Assembly: GCA_041687675.1 (NCBI GenBank)
Contig: JAWLBM010000002.1
Span: 124,001 to 188,000 of the forward strand
Length of the DNA: 64,000 nucleotides
Origin: JAWLBM01 sp041687675
GTDB taxonomy: Bacteria > Pseudomonadota > Alphaproteobacteria > Rhizobiales > Pleomorphomonadaceae
Reading direction: 5' to 3'
The position numbers and the translations under genes were made by a program. Shown here piece after piece: positions 43,504 to 54,676 of this stretch (the first letter of the stretch is position 1; every line of letters starts with the position of its first letter). The notes beneath the pieces are model-generated. The model was given only the letters and a program-made list of their open reading frames with translations, made no database searches and was not told the origin of the DNA.

Positions 43504-44439
43504 ATGGCGCGTGCCGACGTCGTGGTGCTTGGGATCTTCGTCGCGGACCTGGCCTTCCGGGCCCCGCGGCTGCCGGTGATGGGCGAGACCATCCTCGGCC
43601 ACGGCTTCGCCATGGGGCCGGGCGGCAAGGGCTCGAACCAGGTGATCGCGGCTGCCCGCGCCGGCGGCCGGGCGGCGATGATCACCCGCCTCGGCCGCGA
43701 CGCCTTCGGCGAGATCGCCGAGAGGGCCTGGAGCGCGGACGGGGTCGACACCGCGTCGGTCACCCTCGACCCCGACAATCCCACCGGCGCGGCCTTCATC
43801 TTCGTCTCCACCGAGACCGGCAACAACGCCATCATCGTGGAGAGCGGCGCGGCGGGGCGGATCTCGCCGGAGGACGTCCGCGGCGCGGAGGATCTGATCC
43901 GCGGCGCGAAGGTGTTCGTCACCCAGTTCGAGCAGCCGATTCCGGCGGCCATGGAGGGCCTGTCGATCGCCCGCCGGCACGGGGTCACCACCATCCTCAA
44001 CCCCGCCCCGGCGGTGCCGGTCGACGACGAGATCTTCCCGCTCTGCGACTACGTCACCCCGAACGAGACTGAGGCGGCGGCGCTGACCGGCATCCCGGTG
44101 GAGACGGTCGAGGACGCCCGCAGGGCGGCCGCCGACCTCGTCCGCCGCGGCGCCCGCAACGCGCTGATCACCCTCGGCGAGAAGGGCGCCCTGCTCCACG
44201 GCGCCGACGGCGACCACATGGTGCCGGCGATCAGGGTGGCGAAGGTGGTCGACACCACCGGCGCCGGCGACGCCTTCAACGCCGGCTTCGCGGTGGCGCT
44301 CGCCGAGGGCAAGGCCCCGGCCGAGGCGGTCCGCTTCGGCTGCGTGCTCGCCGGCCTCTCGGTGCAGAAGCCCGGCACCGCGCCGTCGATGCCGACGCGC
44401 GCGGAGATCGAGGCGGCGCTGGCGGAGACCCCGGCATGA
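43504..44439 (+). CDS. Ribokinase-type PfkB sugar kinase
   Basis: 311 residues. An ATP-dependent phosphorylation of a sugar, most like ribokinase. PfkB signatures are GPGGKGSNQVIAAARAGG (N-terminal) and DTTGAGDAFNAGFAVAL (C-terminal, catalytic Asp). NPAPAVPVDDEIFPLCDYVTPNETEA is typical of ribokinases. The stop overlaps the first permease start (ATGA), coupling uptake and phosphorylation. Confidence 0.93.
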   Translation: MARADVVVLGIFVADLAFRAPRLPVMGETILGHGFAMGPGGKGSNQVIAAARAGGRAAMITRLGRDAFGEIAERAWSADGVDTASVTLDPDNPTGAAFIFVSTETGNNAIIVESGAAGRISPEDVRGAEDLIRGAKVFVTQFEQPIPAAMEGLSIARRHGVTTILNPAPAVPVDDEIFPLCDYVTPNETEAAALTGIPVETVEDARRAAADLVRRGARNALITLGEKGALLHGADGDHMVPAIRVAKVVDTTGAGDAFNAGFAVALAEGKAPAEAVRFGCVLAGLSVQKPGTAPSMPTRAEIEAALAETPA

Positions 44440-45338
44440 CCGACGTCCTGCAGTCCGATTCCATCCGCGCCCGGGACCCGATGAAGCACGTCTTCATCTG
44501 GCCGGCGGTGCTCGTGGTGCTGGCGGTGGCGATCTTCCCGCTGATCTACTCGCTGACCACCTCCTTCATGAGCTTCCGCCTGGTGCCGCCGACGCCGCCG
44601 CGCTTCGTCGGGCTCGGCAACTACGGCGACCTGCTGCAGAACCCGCGCTTCTGGCAGGTGATCGGCACCACCTCGCTGATCGCCTTCGTCTCCGTCGCGC
44701 TGCAGTATGTGATCGGCTTCGCGGTCGCCCTGGCGCTGCAGGCGCGCATCCCCGGCGAGCGGCTGTTCCGGGTCAGCTTCCTGCTGCCGATGCTCGTGGC
44801 CCCGGTGGCGGTGGCCCTGATCGCCCGGCAGATGTTCAACCCGACGATGGGGCCGCTCAACCAGTTCATGAGCCTCCTCGGCTTCCCGAACCTTCCCTAC
44901 CTCACCACCACGGAATGGGCGCTCGGCGCCATCATCGCCGTCGAGGTCTGGCAGTGGACGCCCTTCGTCATCCTGATGATGCTGGCCGGCCTGCAGACCC
45001 TGCCGGGCGACGTCTACGAGGCGGCGGAACTGGAGAACGCGACGCCCTGGCAGCAGTTCTGGGGCATCACATTCCCGCTGATGCTGCCGATCTCCGTGGC
45101 GGTCGTCTTCATCCGCCTGATCGAGAGCTACAAGATCCTCGACACCGTCTTCGTGATGACCGGCGGCGGGCCGGGCATCTCCACGGAGACGCTGACGCTG
45201 TTCGCCTACCAGGAGGGATTCAAGAAGTTCAACCTCGGCTACACCTCGGCGCTGAGCTTCCTGTTCCTCATCGTCATCACCGTCATCGGCGTCGTCTACC
45301 TCGCCATCCTCAAGCCGACCCTGGAGAAGCACAGATGA
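44436..45338 (+). CDS. CUT1 sugar ABC transporter permease (MalF-like)
   Basis: 300 residues, six predicted transmembrane helices beginning VFIWPAVLVVLAVAIFPLIYSL. The EAA loop EAAELENATPWQQFWGITFPLML contacts the ATPase. It pairs with the next gene to form the channel. Overlaps both the kinase and the next permease by 4 bp. Confidence 0.93.
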   Translation: MTDVLQSDSIRARDPMKHVFIWPAVLVVLAVAIFPLIYSLTTSFMSFRLVPPTPPRFVGLGNYGDLLQNPRFWQVIGTTSLIAFVSVALQYVIGFAVALALQARIPGERLFRVSFLLPMLVAPVAVALIARQMFNPTMGPLNQFMSLLGFPNLPYLTTTEWALGAIIAVEVWQWTPFVILMMLAGLQTLPGDVYEAAELENATPWQQFWGITFPLMLPISVAVVFIRLIESYKILDTVFVMTGGGPGISTETLTLFAYQEGFKKFNLGYTSALSFLFLIVITVIGVVYLAILKPTLEKHR

Positions 45339-46363
45339 GCGCGCTGGGCGGCGGTTCGACCGGACGGCGGCTGGCCCTGATCGGCTGCCTCCTCTGGTTC
45401 GCCTTCACGATCTTCCCGCTCTATTGGATCTTCATCACCTCGTTCAAGTCGCCGCCGGCGGTGAACGGGGGGCCCACCTACCTTCCCTTCATCGACTTCG
45501 AGCCGACGCTGGACGCCTGGCGCGACCTCTTCTCCGGCACCCGCGGGCAGTTCTTCAGCAACACCCTCGCCTCCACCATCGTCGGCCTCTCGGCCTCGGT
45601 GCTGGCGACGGCGGTCGGGGCGATGGCGGCCTACGCGCTGGTGCGCTTCCCCTTCCGCGTCCGCCTGGGCGCCGGCCTCGCCTTCGTCGCGGTCGCGCTC
45701 GGGGGCTACATCGTGGGGCACAACTGGCTCGGGCTCGGCCGCGCCGAGGCGCTGATCTGGTCCTTCGTCGCCGCGCTGGTGGTGTCGATCCTCGCCAACC
45801 GGATGCGGCTTCCCGGACCGGTGCTCGGCAACGGCGACATCGTCTTCTGGTTCGTCAGCCAGCGCATGTTCCCGCCCATCGTCACCGCCTTCGCGCTGTT
45901 CCTGATGTACACCGAGGTCGGGCGCATGGGCTTCAAGCTGGTGGACACCTACATCGGCCTGACGCTGGCCTACGTCGCCTTCTCCCTGCCGATCGTGATC
46001 TGGCTGATGCGCGACTTCTTCGCCGCGCTGCCGGTCGAGGTCGAGGAGGCGGCGATGGTCGACAACGTGCCGTCCTGGCGGATCTTCTTCGGCATCGTGC
46101 TGCCCATGTCGGTGCCGGGCCTCGCCGCCACCTTCATGATCACCCTCGCCTTCGTCTGGAACGAGTTCCTCTTCGCGCTCTTCCTGACGAACTCCAGGTG
46201 GCAGACGCTTCCCATCCTCGTCGCCGGCCAGAACAGCCAGCGCGGCGACGAATGGTGGGCGATCGCCGCCGCCGCCCTGATCGCCATCATCCCGATGATG
46301 GTCATGGCGGCCGCCCTCAGCAGGCTGATGCGGTCCGGCCTGCTGCTCGGCGCCATCAAGTGA
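45335..46363 (+). CDS. CUT1 sugar ABC transporter permease (MalG-like)
   Basis: 342 residues, longer than the usual 270-280 because of an extra hydrophobic stretch (about residues 108-158, GGYIVGHNWLG...LVVSILANRM) before the conserved second half. EAA loop EVEEAAMVDNVPSWRIFFGIVLPMSVPG. The start overlaps the previous permease stop (ATGA). The extra segment adds perhaps two membrane helices and is seen in some rhizobial CUT1 permeases. Confidence 0.92.
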   Translation: MSALGGGSTGRRLALIGCLLWFAFTIFPLYWIFITSFKSPPAVNGGPTYLPFIDFEPTLDAWRDLFSGTRGQFFSNTLASTIVGLSASVLATAVGAMAAYALVRFPFRVRLGAGLAFVAVALGGYIVGHNWLGLGRAEALIWSFVAALVVSILANRMRLPGPVLGNGDIVFWFVSQRMFPPIVTAFALFLMYTEVGRMGFKLVDTYIGLTLAYVAFSLPIVIWLMRDFFAALPVEVEEAAMVDNVPSWRIFFGIVLPMSVPGLAATFMITLAFVWNEFLFALFLTNSRWQTLPILVAGQNSQRGDEWWAIAAAALIAIIPMMVMAAALSRLMRSGLLLGAIK

Positions 46364-46398
46364 CCGCCGCAACGAGAAAGTCACCAGGGGAGCGAACC

Positions 46399-47856
46399 AT
46401 GAAGAAGCATCTGTTGGGCACGGCGGCCGCGGCCGTCCTAGTCGCCGCGGCATCAAACGCGAGCGCCCAGACCTGCGATCCGGACTACAGCGGCGTCACG
46501 CTGACCGCCGCGTCGCAGACCGGCCCCTACATCGCCTCCGCGCTGCAGCTCGCGGCCGAGGAGTGGACGAAGAAGACCTGCGGCACGGTCAACGTCGTGG
46601 AGTTCCCCTGGTCGGAGCTCTATCCGAAGATCGTCACGTCGCTGACCTCGGGCGAGGACACCTTCGACCTGATCACCTTCGCCCCGGCCTGGTCGCCCGA
46701 CTTCACCGACTTCCTGTCGGAAGTGCCGGAGGCGATGCGCAGCGGCGAGACCTGGAACGACATCGCCCCGGTCTACCGCGACCGCCTGATGGTGTGGAAC
46801 GGCAAGACGCTGTCGCAGACCATCGACGGCGACGTGCACACCTACTACTACCGCACGGATCTCTTCGAAGATCCCGCGGAGCAGGAGGCCTTCAAGGCGA
46901 AGTACGGCCGCGACCTCGCCCCGCCGGCGACCTGGGACGAGTACCTCGAGGTGGCCGAGTTCTTCCAGCGGCCGGACGACGGCCTGTGGGGCAGCGCGGC
47001 GGCCTACCGTCGCGGCGGCCAGCAGTTCTGGTTCCTGTTCTCGGTGGCCGCGGCCTACGCCGCCCATCCGGACCACCCGGGCTCGTTCTTCTTCGACCCG
47101 GAGACCATGGACGCCCAGGTCAACAACGAGGGCTGGGTGAAGGGCCTCGAGACCTACATCGCGACCTCCAAGGTGTCCCCGCCGAACGCGCTGCAGTTCT
47201 CCTTCGGCGAGACCATCGCCGCCCACGCCGGCGGCCAGGTCGCGCAGTCCTGGGGCTGGGGCGACACCGGCACGGTGGTGGCCGACCCGAAGCAGTCGAA
47301 GGTGCCGGGCACCATCGGCTCGACGCTGCTGCCGGGCTCCACGCAGGTCTGGAACTACAAGACCGGCCAGTGGGACGAATACCCGGAGGTCGTCCGCTCG
47401 CCGTTCATGGCGTTCGGCGGCTGGCAGGCGGCGGTGCCGCAGTCCTCCAACAACCAGGAGGCGGCCTGGAACTTCATCGAGTTCATGAGCTCGCCCGAGA
47501 TCTCCGGCAAGGCGGCGATCACCGGCGGAACGGGCATCAACCCGTACCGCACGTCGCACTTCAAGGACCTGTCGCTGTGGACCTCGATCATGTCCGAGCC
47601 GGAGGCGAAGAGCTACCTCGCCGCCCAGGAGGGCTCGCTGGCGGCCGACAACGTCGTCCTCGACATGCGCCTGCCGGGCTACTTCTCCTACACCGAGGTG
47701 CTGGAGATCGAGCTCTCCAAGGCGCTGGCCGGCGACGTCACCGCGCAGGAGGCGCTCGACACCGTCGCGGCGGAATGGAACCGCCTCACCGACGAGTTCG
47801 GGCGTGACAGCCAGCTCACGGCCTACCGCGCCGCGATGGGCCTGCCCCCGCTCTGA
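46399..47856 (+). CDS. Extracellular sugar-binding protein of the CUT1 transporter
   Basis: 485 residues. The signal peptide MKKHLLGTAAAAVLVAAASNASAQ is followed by a mature periplasmic domain. It is a family 1 solute-binding protein: PWSELYPKIVTSLTSGEDTFDLITF and AAWNFIEFMSSPEISGKAAITGGTGINPYR. Aromatic-rich pocket sequence (WGSAAAYRRGGQQFWFLF, SWGWGDTGT) suggests carbohydrate stacking. Ligand unknown. Confidence 0.92.
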   Translation: MKKHLLGTAAAAVLVAAASNASAQTCDPDYSGVTLTAASQTGPYIASALQLAAEEWTKKTCGTVNVVEFPWSELYPKIVTSLTSGEDTFDLITFAPAWSPDFTDFLSEVPEAMRSGETWNDIAPVYRDRLMVWNGKTLSQTIDGDVHTYYYRTDLFEDPAEQEAFKAKYGRDLAPPATWDEYLEVAEFFQRPDDGLWGSAAAYRRGGQQFWFLFSVAAAYAAHPDHPGSFFFDPETMDAQVNNEGWVKGLETYIATSKVSPPNALQFSFGETIAAHAGGQVAQSWGWGDTGTVVADPKQSKVPGTIGSTLLPGSTQVWNYKTGQWDEYPEVVRSPFMAFGGWQAAVPQSSNNQEAAWNFIEFMSSPEISGKAAITGGTGINPYRTSHFKDLSLWTSIMSEPEAKSYLAAQEGSLAADNVVLDMRLPGYFSYTEVLEIELSKALAGDVTAQEALDTVAAEWNRLTDEFGRDSQLTAYRAAMGLPPL

Positions 47857-47865
47857 CCCGACCAC

Positions 47866-47893
47866 GGACCGCGGCGGCTCCCCGCCGCGGTCC
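47866..47893 (+). terminator. Strong hairpin after the binding-protein gene
   Basis: GGACCGCGGCG (47866-47876) and CGCCGCGGTCC (47883-47893) form a perfect 11-bp stem with a 6-nt loop, 10 nt after the stop and without a T-tract. Such hairpins commonly protect binding-protein mRNA and reduce read-through into the ATPase gene. Confidence 0.7.
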
Positions 47894-47957
47894 ATCCACC
47901 CGGAACGAGACGGCGTCCGGCCCGAAAGGCCGCGTCCACCCGCAAAGAACGAGATCC

Positions 47958-49043
<1,086 letters not shown>

Positions 49044-49077
49044 CGCCGGCCGGGCGGCGGGAGCCGCACGCGGCGTC

Positions 49078-49165
49078 CACGGCGAACGCCGGAGTCCGGG
49101 CCCCGCCGGCCCGGGCGCGGCGACCATGGGCCGGATCCGGCGTTCGCTGGAACGACCTGGCCCCG
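49078..49165. repeat. Degraded REP-like inverted pair
   Basis: ACGGCGAACGCCGGAGTCCGG (49079 on) is matched by an inverted CCGGATCCGGCGTTCGCTGG (near 49134-49153). It looks like a decayed copy of the pair at 38482-38570, downstream of the sugar cluster. Confidence 0.5.
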
Positions 49166-49212
49166 GAGTTGGCCTCCGGGCGCCGATCGCAATGCCTGTC
49201 GGGGATACGCCC

Positions 49213-49347
49213 TTACTGGGCCACGTCCTCCACGGCGTTCGCGGTCTCCTGAACGTCCTGCCCGGCGCCGCGGATGGTGTTCTCACAGCCGGCGAGGGCC
49301 ATTCCGGCCGCGAGCAACAGGGCGAGAGCTTTGATCTTGCTTGGCAT
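49213..49347 (-). CDS. Entericidin-like small lipoprotein
   Basis: 44 residues with AGGAG before the ATG. MPSKIKALALLLAAGMALAGC is a lipoprotein signal with lipobox LAGC, followed by ENTIRGAGQDVQETANAVEDVAQ, the standard entericidin A/B core (ENT..GxGxDI...). These are small envelope lipoproteins linked in enterobacteria to stress and programmed death; the role in alphaproteobacteria is unclear. Single-gene unit, divergent from msrQ. Confidence 0.88.
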   Translation of the reverse strand: MPSKIKALALLLAAGMALAGCENTIRGAGQDVQETANAVEDVAQ

Positions 49348-49606
49348 GAAATCTTCTCCTCTTGGAAGGTTTCCCGGCGACGACCGCCCCCGCACGCGCC
49401 GGCCACACGGATAAAGACAGTCGAGCCCGGCCGTTTGTTCCTTCACATGGCGACCATTGCGAAGCCGGGGCATCGGGATCCTCCTCGATTGGCCACGAGA
49501 AACGGTCGACAGCCCGGCCCGGTCGCGACGACTTGATCGCCACGCGCGGCCTCGTGAAGGTGGAGGTCGCTCCGGTCCGCTATCTGTGGGGCCAAGGAGA
49601 TCACGG

Positions 49607-50476
49607 ATGGCGTCGGGCGCACTTCCCTGGACGGATGCATCGGGCCGGCTTTCGGCCCTGAAGGCCGTCGTCTTCGCGGCGACGCTGGCCCCGGGCGTCC
49701 TGATCGCGGCGGCGCTCGCCACGGGAAACGCCGGGCCCCGCCCCTACGATTTCGCGGTCCACGAGACCGGCGAGTGGACCGTGCGCTTCCTCCTGGCGAG
49801 TCTCGCCGTGACGCCACTGCGACGGATCCTCGACTGGGGCCGCCTGATCCAGGTCCGGCGGATGCTGGGGCTCGCCGCGCTTTCCTATGCGCTCGCGCAC
49901 TTCGCCCTCTACGTGATCGACCAGCAGTTCAACCTGGTGAAGGTGGCGAGCGAGATCGTGCTGCGCGTCTATCTCACGATCGGGTTCGCGGCCCTGCTCG
50001 GCCTTGTCGCCCTCGGGGTCACGTCGACCGATGCGGCGATCCGGCGGATGGGCCGCGCCTGGTCGCGGCTCCACCGGATCGTCTACGCGATCGGGGTGCT
50101 CGGCCTCCTGCACTACTTCATGCAGACGAAGCTCGACGTCGCGCTGCCCACCTTCTACGCGGGGCTGTTCCTGCTGCTGATGGGCTACCGCGCGGCCCAC
50201 GCCGCCGGCTGGACGCTCTCCGCCCCGGTGCTGGCCGTCATCGCGGTTCTCGGCGCCGCCGCCACCATGGGGGTCGAATATGCCTGGTTCGCCAGCGCGA
50301 CCAATGTGCCGGCGGATCGCGTCTTCCTCGCCAACTTCACCCTCGCCGGCGGGGTCCGGCCCGCCTGGTGGGTGGGCCTCGCCGGGCTCGCGGTCGCGGC
50401 CGCCGCCTTCGCCCGCGGCGGCCTCTCGGGCACGCGAACGGCGGCGCCGCGGGTCCGCCGGGCGCCGGCGGGCTGA
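49607..50476 (+). CDS. msrQ: Heme-binding membrane subunit MsrQ (ferric reductase-like)
   Basis: 289 residues from the ATG at 49607 (AAGGAGA upstream). MsrQ passes electrons to MsrP, which repairs oxidised methionines in periplasmic proteins. Six helices with heme-ligand histidines are visible: YALAHFALYV, WSRLHRIVYAIGVLGLLHYFMQ, plus ETGEWTVRFLLASLAVTPLRR typical of YedZ. No msrP is found beside it in this window, which is unusual. It converges on mfd. Confidence 0.92.
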   Translation: MASGALPWTDASGRLSALKAVVFAATLAPGVLIAAALATGNAGPRPYDFAVHETGEWTVRFLLASLAVTPLRRILDWGRLIQVRRMLGLAALSYALAHFALYVIDQQFNLVKVASEIVLRVYLTIGFAALLGLVALGVTSTDAAIRRMGRAWSRLHRIVYAIGVLGLLHYFMQTKLDVALPTFYAGLFLLLMGYRAAHAAGWTLSAPVLAVIAVLGAAATMGVEYAWFASATNVPADRVFLANFTLAGGVRPAWWVGLAGLAVAAAAFARGGLSGTRTAAPRVRRAPAG

Positions 50477-50479
50477 CCG

Positions 50480-53400
50480 TCAGCGCCGCCGGTCGAAGCG
50501 CGAGCCGCCCTTGGCGCCGCGGCCCTTGGCCTTGAAGCTGGACACCGCCGGGTAGCTCGACCGCTTCACCGGCTCCGCCTTCGGCGGCTCGGGCGTGGCG
50601 GGCATCGCCAGGGTGACGGGCTCGCCCTTGCCGGCCTCGTCGACCATGCGGGCCAGGCGGACCAGCACCGCCGCGGCGCCCTTCAGCCGCTGCTCAGGCT
50701 CCGGCCAGTCGCGGATCAGCACCACCTTCTGGTCGGGGCGGATCTTCGCCAGGATCCCCTGCTCGCCGATGTAGCGGACCAGCGCGGCCGGGTTCTCGAA
50801 CTTGCCGTCGCGGAAGCCGATGACGATGCCCTTCGGGCCGGCGTCGATCTTCTCCACGTTGGTCTTGCGGCAGAGCACCTTGATCGCGACGATCTTGAGG
50901 AGATGATCCACCTCCTCCGGCATCGGGCCGAAGCGGTCGACCAGTTCGGCGCCGAAGCCGTCGATGGCGGCTGAGTCCTCCAGTTCCGCCAGCCGGCGGT
51001 AGAGGCCGAGCCGCACCGGCAGGTCCGGCACGTAGCTCTCCGGGATCATCACCGGCGTGCCGACGGTGATCTGCGGCGACCACTGGTCGTCGGTCAGGCT
51101 CTCGTCGCCGCTCTTCAGCGCCGCCACCGCCTCCTCCAGCATCTGCTGGTAGAGCTCGTAGCCGACCTCCCTGATGTGGCCGTGCTGCTCCTCGCCGAGC
51201 AGGTTGCCGGCGCCGCGGATGTCGAGGTCGTGGCTCGCCAGCTGGAAGCCGGCGCCGAGGCTGTCGAGGCTTTGCAGCACCTTCAGCCGCCGCTCCGCCG
51301 TCGGCGTCAGCCGCCGCTCCGGCGGCACGGTGAAGAGAGCATAGGCGCGGGTCTTCGACCGGCCGACGCGGCCCTTCAGCTGGTAGAGCTGGGCGAGGCC
51401 GAACATGTCGGCGCGGTAGACGACGAGCGTGTTGGCGGTGGGGATGTCGAGGCCCGACTCGACGATGGTGGTCGACAGCAGCACGTCGTACTGGCCCTCG
51501 TAGAAGGCGTTCATGACGTCGTCGAGCTCGCCCGCCGCGATCTGGCCGTGGGCGACGGCGACCTTCACCTCCGGCACGTGCCGCTCGAGGAACTCGCGCT
51601 GCTCGGCGAGATCGCTCACCCGGGGGCAGACGTAGAAGGCCTGGCCGCCGCGGTACTTCTCGCGCAGCAGCGCCTCGCGCACGGTGAGCGGGTCGAAGGG
51701 CGTCACGAAGGTGCGCACCGCGAGGCGGTCGACGGGTGCTGTCGCGATCAGCGACAGTTCCCGGACGCCCGTCAGCGCCAGCTGCAGGGTGCGCGGGATC
51801 GGCGTCGCCGACAGCGTCAGCACGTGGACGTCCGCCTTCAGCTCCTTCAGCCGCTCCTTGTGCTTGACCCCGAAGTGCTGCTCCTCGTCGATGATCAGCA
51901 GGCCGAGGTCGTGGAAGGCGGTTCCCTTGGCGAGCAGCGCGTGGGTGCCGACCACGATGTCCACCGTGCCGTCGGCAAGGCCCGCCTTGGTCGCCGCGAG
52001 ATCCTTCGCCGACACCAGCCGCGAGGCCTGCTCCACCCGGACCGGCAGGCCCCTGAAGCGCTCGGAGAAGGTCCGGTAGTGCTGGCGGGCGAGCAGGGTC
52101 GTCGGCACGACGACCGCGACCTGGCGTCCGCTCATCGCCGCCATGAAGGCCGCGCGCAGCGCCACCTCGGTCTTGCCGAAGCCGACGTCGCCGCAGACGA
52201 GTCGGTCCATCGGCCGGCCCGCGCCGAAGTCCTCCATCACCGCGGCGATCGCGTTCAGCTGGTCGTCTGTCTCGTCGTAGGGGAAGCGGGCGGCGAACTC
52301 GTCGTAGACGCCTTCGGGCGGCAGCAGCACCGGCGCCGGGCGCAGCGCCCGGGCGGCGGCCGTCTTGATCAGCTCCCCGGCCATCTCGAGGATGCGCTTC
52401 TTCATGCGCGCCTTGCGCGCCTGCCAGGCCCCGCCGCCGAGCTTGTCGAGCTGCGCCTCGGTATCCTCCGAACCGTAGCGCGACAGGAGCTCGATGTTCT
52501 CCACCGGCAGGAACAGCCGGTCGCCGCCGGCGTACTGGATCTCCAGGCAGTCGTGCGGCGCCCCGGCCGCCTCGATCGTCTTCAGGCCGACGAAGCGGCC
52601 GATGCCGTGGTCGACGTGGACGACGAGGTCGCCCTCCCCCAGCGCCGCCACCTCGGTGAGGAAGTTCTGCGCGCGCTTGCGGGCGCGGGCGCCGCGGATC
52701 AGCCGGTCGCCGAGCACGTCCTGCTCGGCGNNNNNNNNNNGACCGCGACAGGATCCTGGGCGAGGCGGTCGACCGCATGTTTATGGAGCTGGGCGACGAC
52801 CACGAACTCCGGCAGCTCGAAGCCGGTCTCGACGCCGAGGATGGCGAGCGGCAGCACATGCGCCGGCGTCTTCAGCGCGCCGTCGAGGTTCGCCACCGTC
52901 TCCGTCTTCTGCACGCCGTGGTCGGCGATCACCTGGGCGAGCCGGTCGCGCGAGCCCTCCGACCAGCAGGCGAGCACCACCCGCCGCTGCTCCGCCTTCA
53001 GCGCCCGGATGTGCGCCACCAGCGCGTCGAAGACGTTGACGTCGCCGGCGGCGCGCTCGGCGGCGAAGGACCGGCCGGTGCGGCCGCCGAGGTCGACGAT
53101 CCGCAGCGCCTCCTGGTCCGGCCGGGAGAAGGGCGTCAGCCGGGCGACGTCGCGCCGGTCGAGGAGGCCCTTCACCTCCGCCTCGGAGAGGTAGAGCGTC
53201 TCCGGCGGCAGCGGCTTGTAGGGCGCGCCGGCGCCGCCCTGGCGCAGCGCCTCGATGCGGGCGTCGAAGTGGTCGGCGACGGTGACGAGCCGCTCGTTCA
53301 CCGCCTCGTCCACCAAGGGGTCGAGCAGGAACGGCGCGTCGCCGACGTGGTCGAACAGGGTGCCGAGCCCGTCGTGGAACAGCGGCATCCAGTGCTCGAG

Positions 53401-54186
53401 GCCGGCGTAGCGGCGCCCCTCGCTGACCGCCTCGTAGAGAGGGTCGCCGGTGGTGGCGGCGCCGAAGGCGGCCACGTAGCCCTGCCGGAACCGCTTGATC
53501 CCGGCGGGCGTCAGCTGCACCTCGCTCATCGGCACGAGGTCGATGCGGACGAGCTGGGAGACGGTGCGCTGGGTCTCCGGGTCGAAGCTGCGGATCGATT
53601 CCAGCGTGTCGCCGAAGAAGTCGAGCCGGACGGGGGTCTCGGCGCCCGGGGCGAAGAGGTCGAGGATGCCGCCGCGCACGGCGTATTCGCCGGTGTCGCG
53701 GACGGTGGAGGTGCGCGAGAAGCCGTTGTCCTCCAGCCAGGCCTGCAGCTTTGCCATGTCGAGCCGGTTGCCCGGCGCGGCATGCATCACCTGCTCGCCG
53801 ACGGTGCCGGCGGGGACGACCCGCTGGACGAGCGCGTTGACGGTCGTCAGCAGCACGAAGGGCCGTGTCTCCTCCCGCCCGGCGGCGAGGTCCGCCAGCG
53901 TCGTCATCCGCCGGGCGACGACCGCCGGGGTGGGCGAGACGCGGTCGTAGGGAAGGCAGTCCCAGGCGGGGAACTCGAGCAGCCCGATCTCCGGCGCGAA
54001 GAAGGCCATCGCCCGCTGCAGCTGGGCGAGCCGCTGGCCGTCGCGGGCAACGAAGACGGCGCGCACGCCCCGCCGGCCCGGCGCCCGGGCGAGCCCGGCC
54101 AGCGGCACCGCCTCCGCGCCGTCCGGGACATTCGAGACCGTGACGGCGCGGAACTCGTCGAAGAGGGTCGGCCAGGAGATCGGCAT
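50480..54186 (-). CDS. mfd: Transcription-repair coupling factor Mfd (interrupted by assembly gap)
   Basis: The gene is read in two pieces, 54186 to 52741 (N-terminal, UvrB-like domains, LLTTVNALVQR) and 52730 to 50480 (RNA-polymerase-interacting and helicase domains), broken by ten N. The two sides are in different frames, so the gap length is arbitrary. Mfd displaces stalled RNA polymerase and recruits UvrA. Visible features are the RID start DLVVHVDHGIGRFVGL, Walker A GDVGFGKTE, DEEQ box IIDEEQHFGV, LSATPIPRTLQLAL and RVGRSKTRAYALF. About 45 bp right of the gap do not read as Mfd. Confidence 0.93.
52731..52740. other. Assembly gap (10 N) inside mfd
   Basis: Ten undetermined bases. Left of the gap the minus-strand protein reads AEQDVLGDRL; right of it ELPEFVVVA should join directly to that, so the true missing sequence is probably very short or zero. 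Confidence 0.95.
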
Positions 54187-54227
54187 CTGGGGGAACTCGG
54201 GTAGAGGCGGGTCGCGGCGCCGGGGAG

Positions 54228-54533
54228 TCAGGCGGTGAGCGGGTTTGCCCGGGCGAAGGCGACGACGCGCTCGAGCAGCGGGCCGGCGAAGTTCTCCGGC
54301 GTCTCGGCGGTGCCGATGATCCAGGAGAACAGGTCCCTGTCCGGCACTTCCATCAGCTGCTCGAAGGCGTCGAGCTCAGCCTCGTCGAGGTCGGCGATCG
54401 CGGCGTCGGCAAAGCGGCCGAGCAGCAGGTCCATCTCCCGCGTCCCGCGGTGCCAGGCCCGGAACAGGATCCGCCTCCGGCGCGGGTCGAGGTCCTCGGA
54501 GGTGCGGGACAGGCCGTAGGAGGTCGGGTTCAT
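54228..54533 (-). CDS. sdhE: FAD assembly factor SdhE (succinate dehydrogenase assembly factor 2)
   Basis: 101 residues from the ATG at 54533 (GGAGAG upstream). It promotes covalent FAD attachment to SdhA. The family RGxxE-type motif appears as WHRGTREMDLLLGRFAD, and EQLMEVPDRDLFSWIIG is also standard. It lies between mfd and divergent recG, a conserved alphaproteobacterial neighbourhood. Confidence 0.93.
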   Translation of the reverse strand: MNPTSYGLSRTSEDLDPRRRRILFRAWHRGTREMDLLLGRFADAAIADLDEAELDAFEQLMEVPDRDLFSWIIGTAETPENFAGPLLERVVAFARANPLTA

Positions 54534-54676
54534 CGGGAGGCTCTCCGGCAAATGACGACGGCCGCCGCCTCCCATCGGACGCGTCGGACCCGGCGCTATT
54601 TAGCGCCCCCGGCCGCCGATGTCAGGTGCAAAGAGGTGGCGGTGGCGAAGCGCCGCGTCCGTGCTATGGACGGGTC

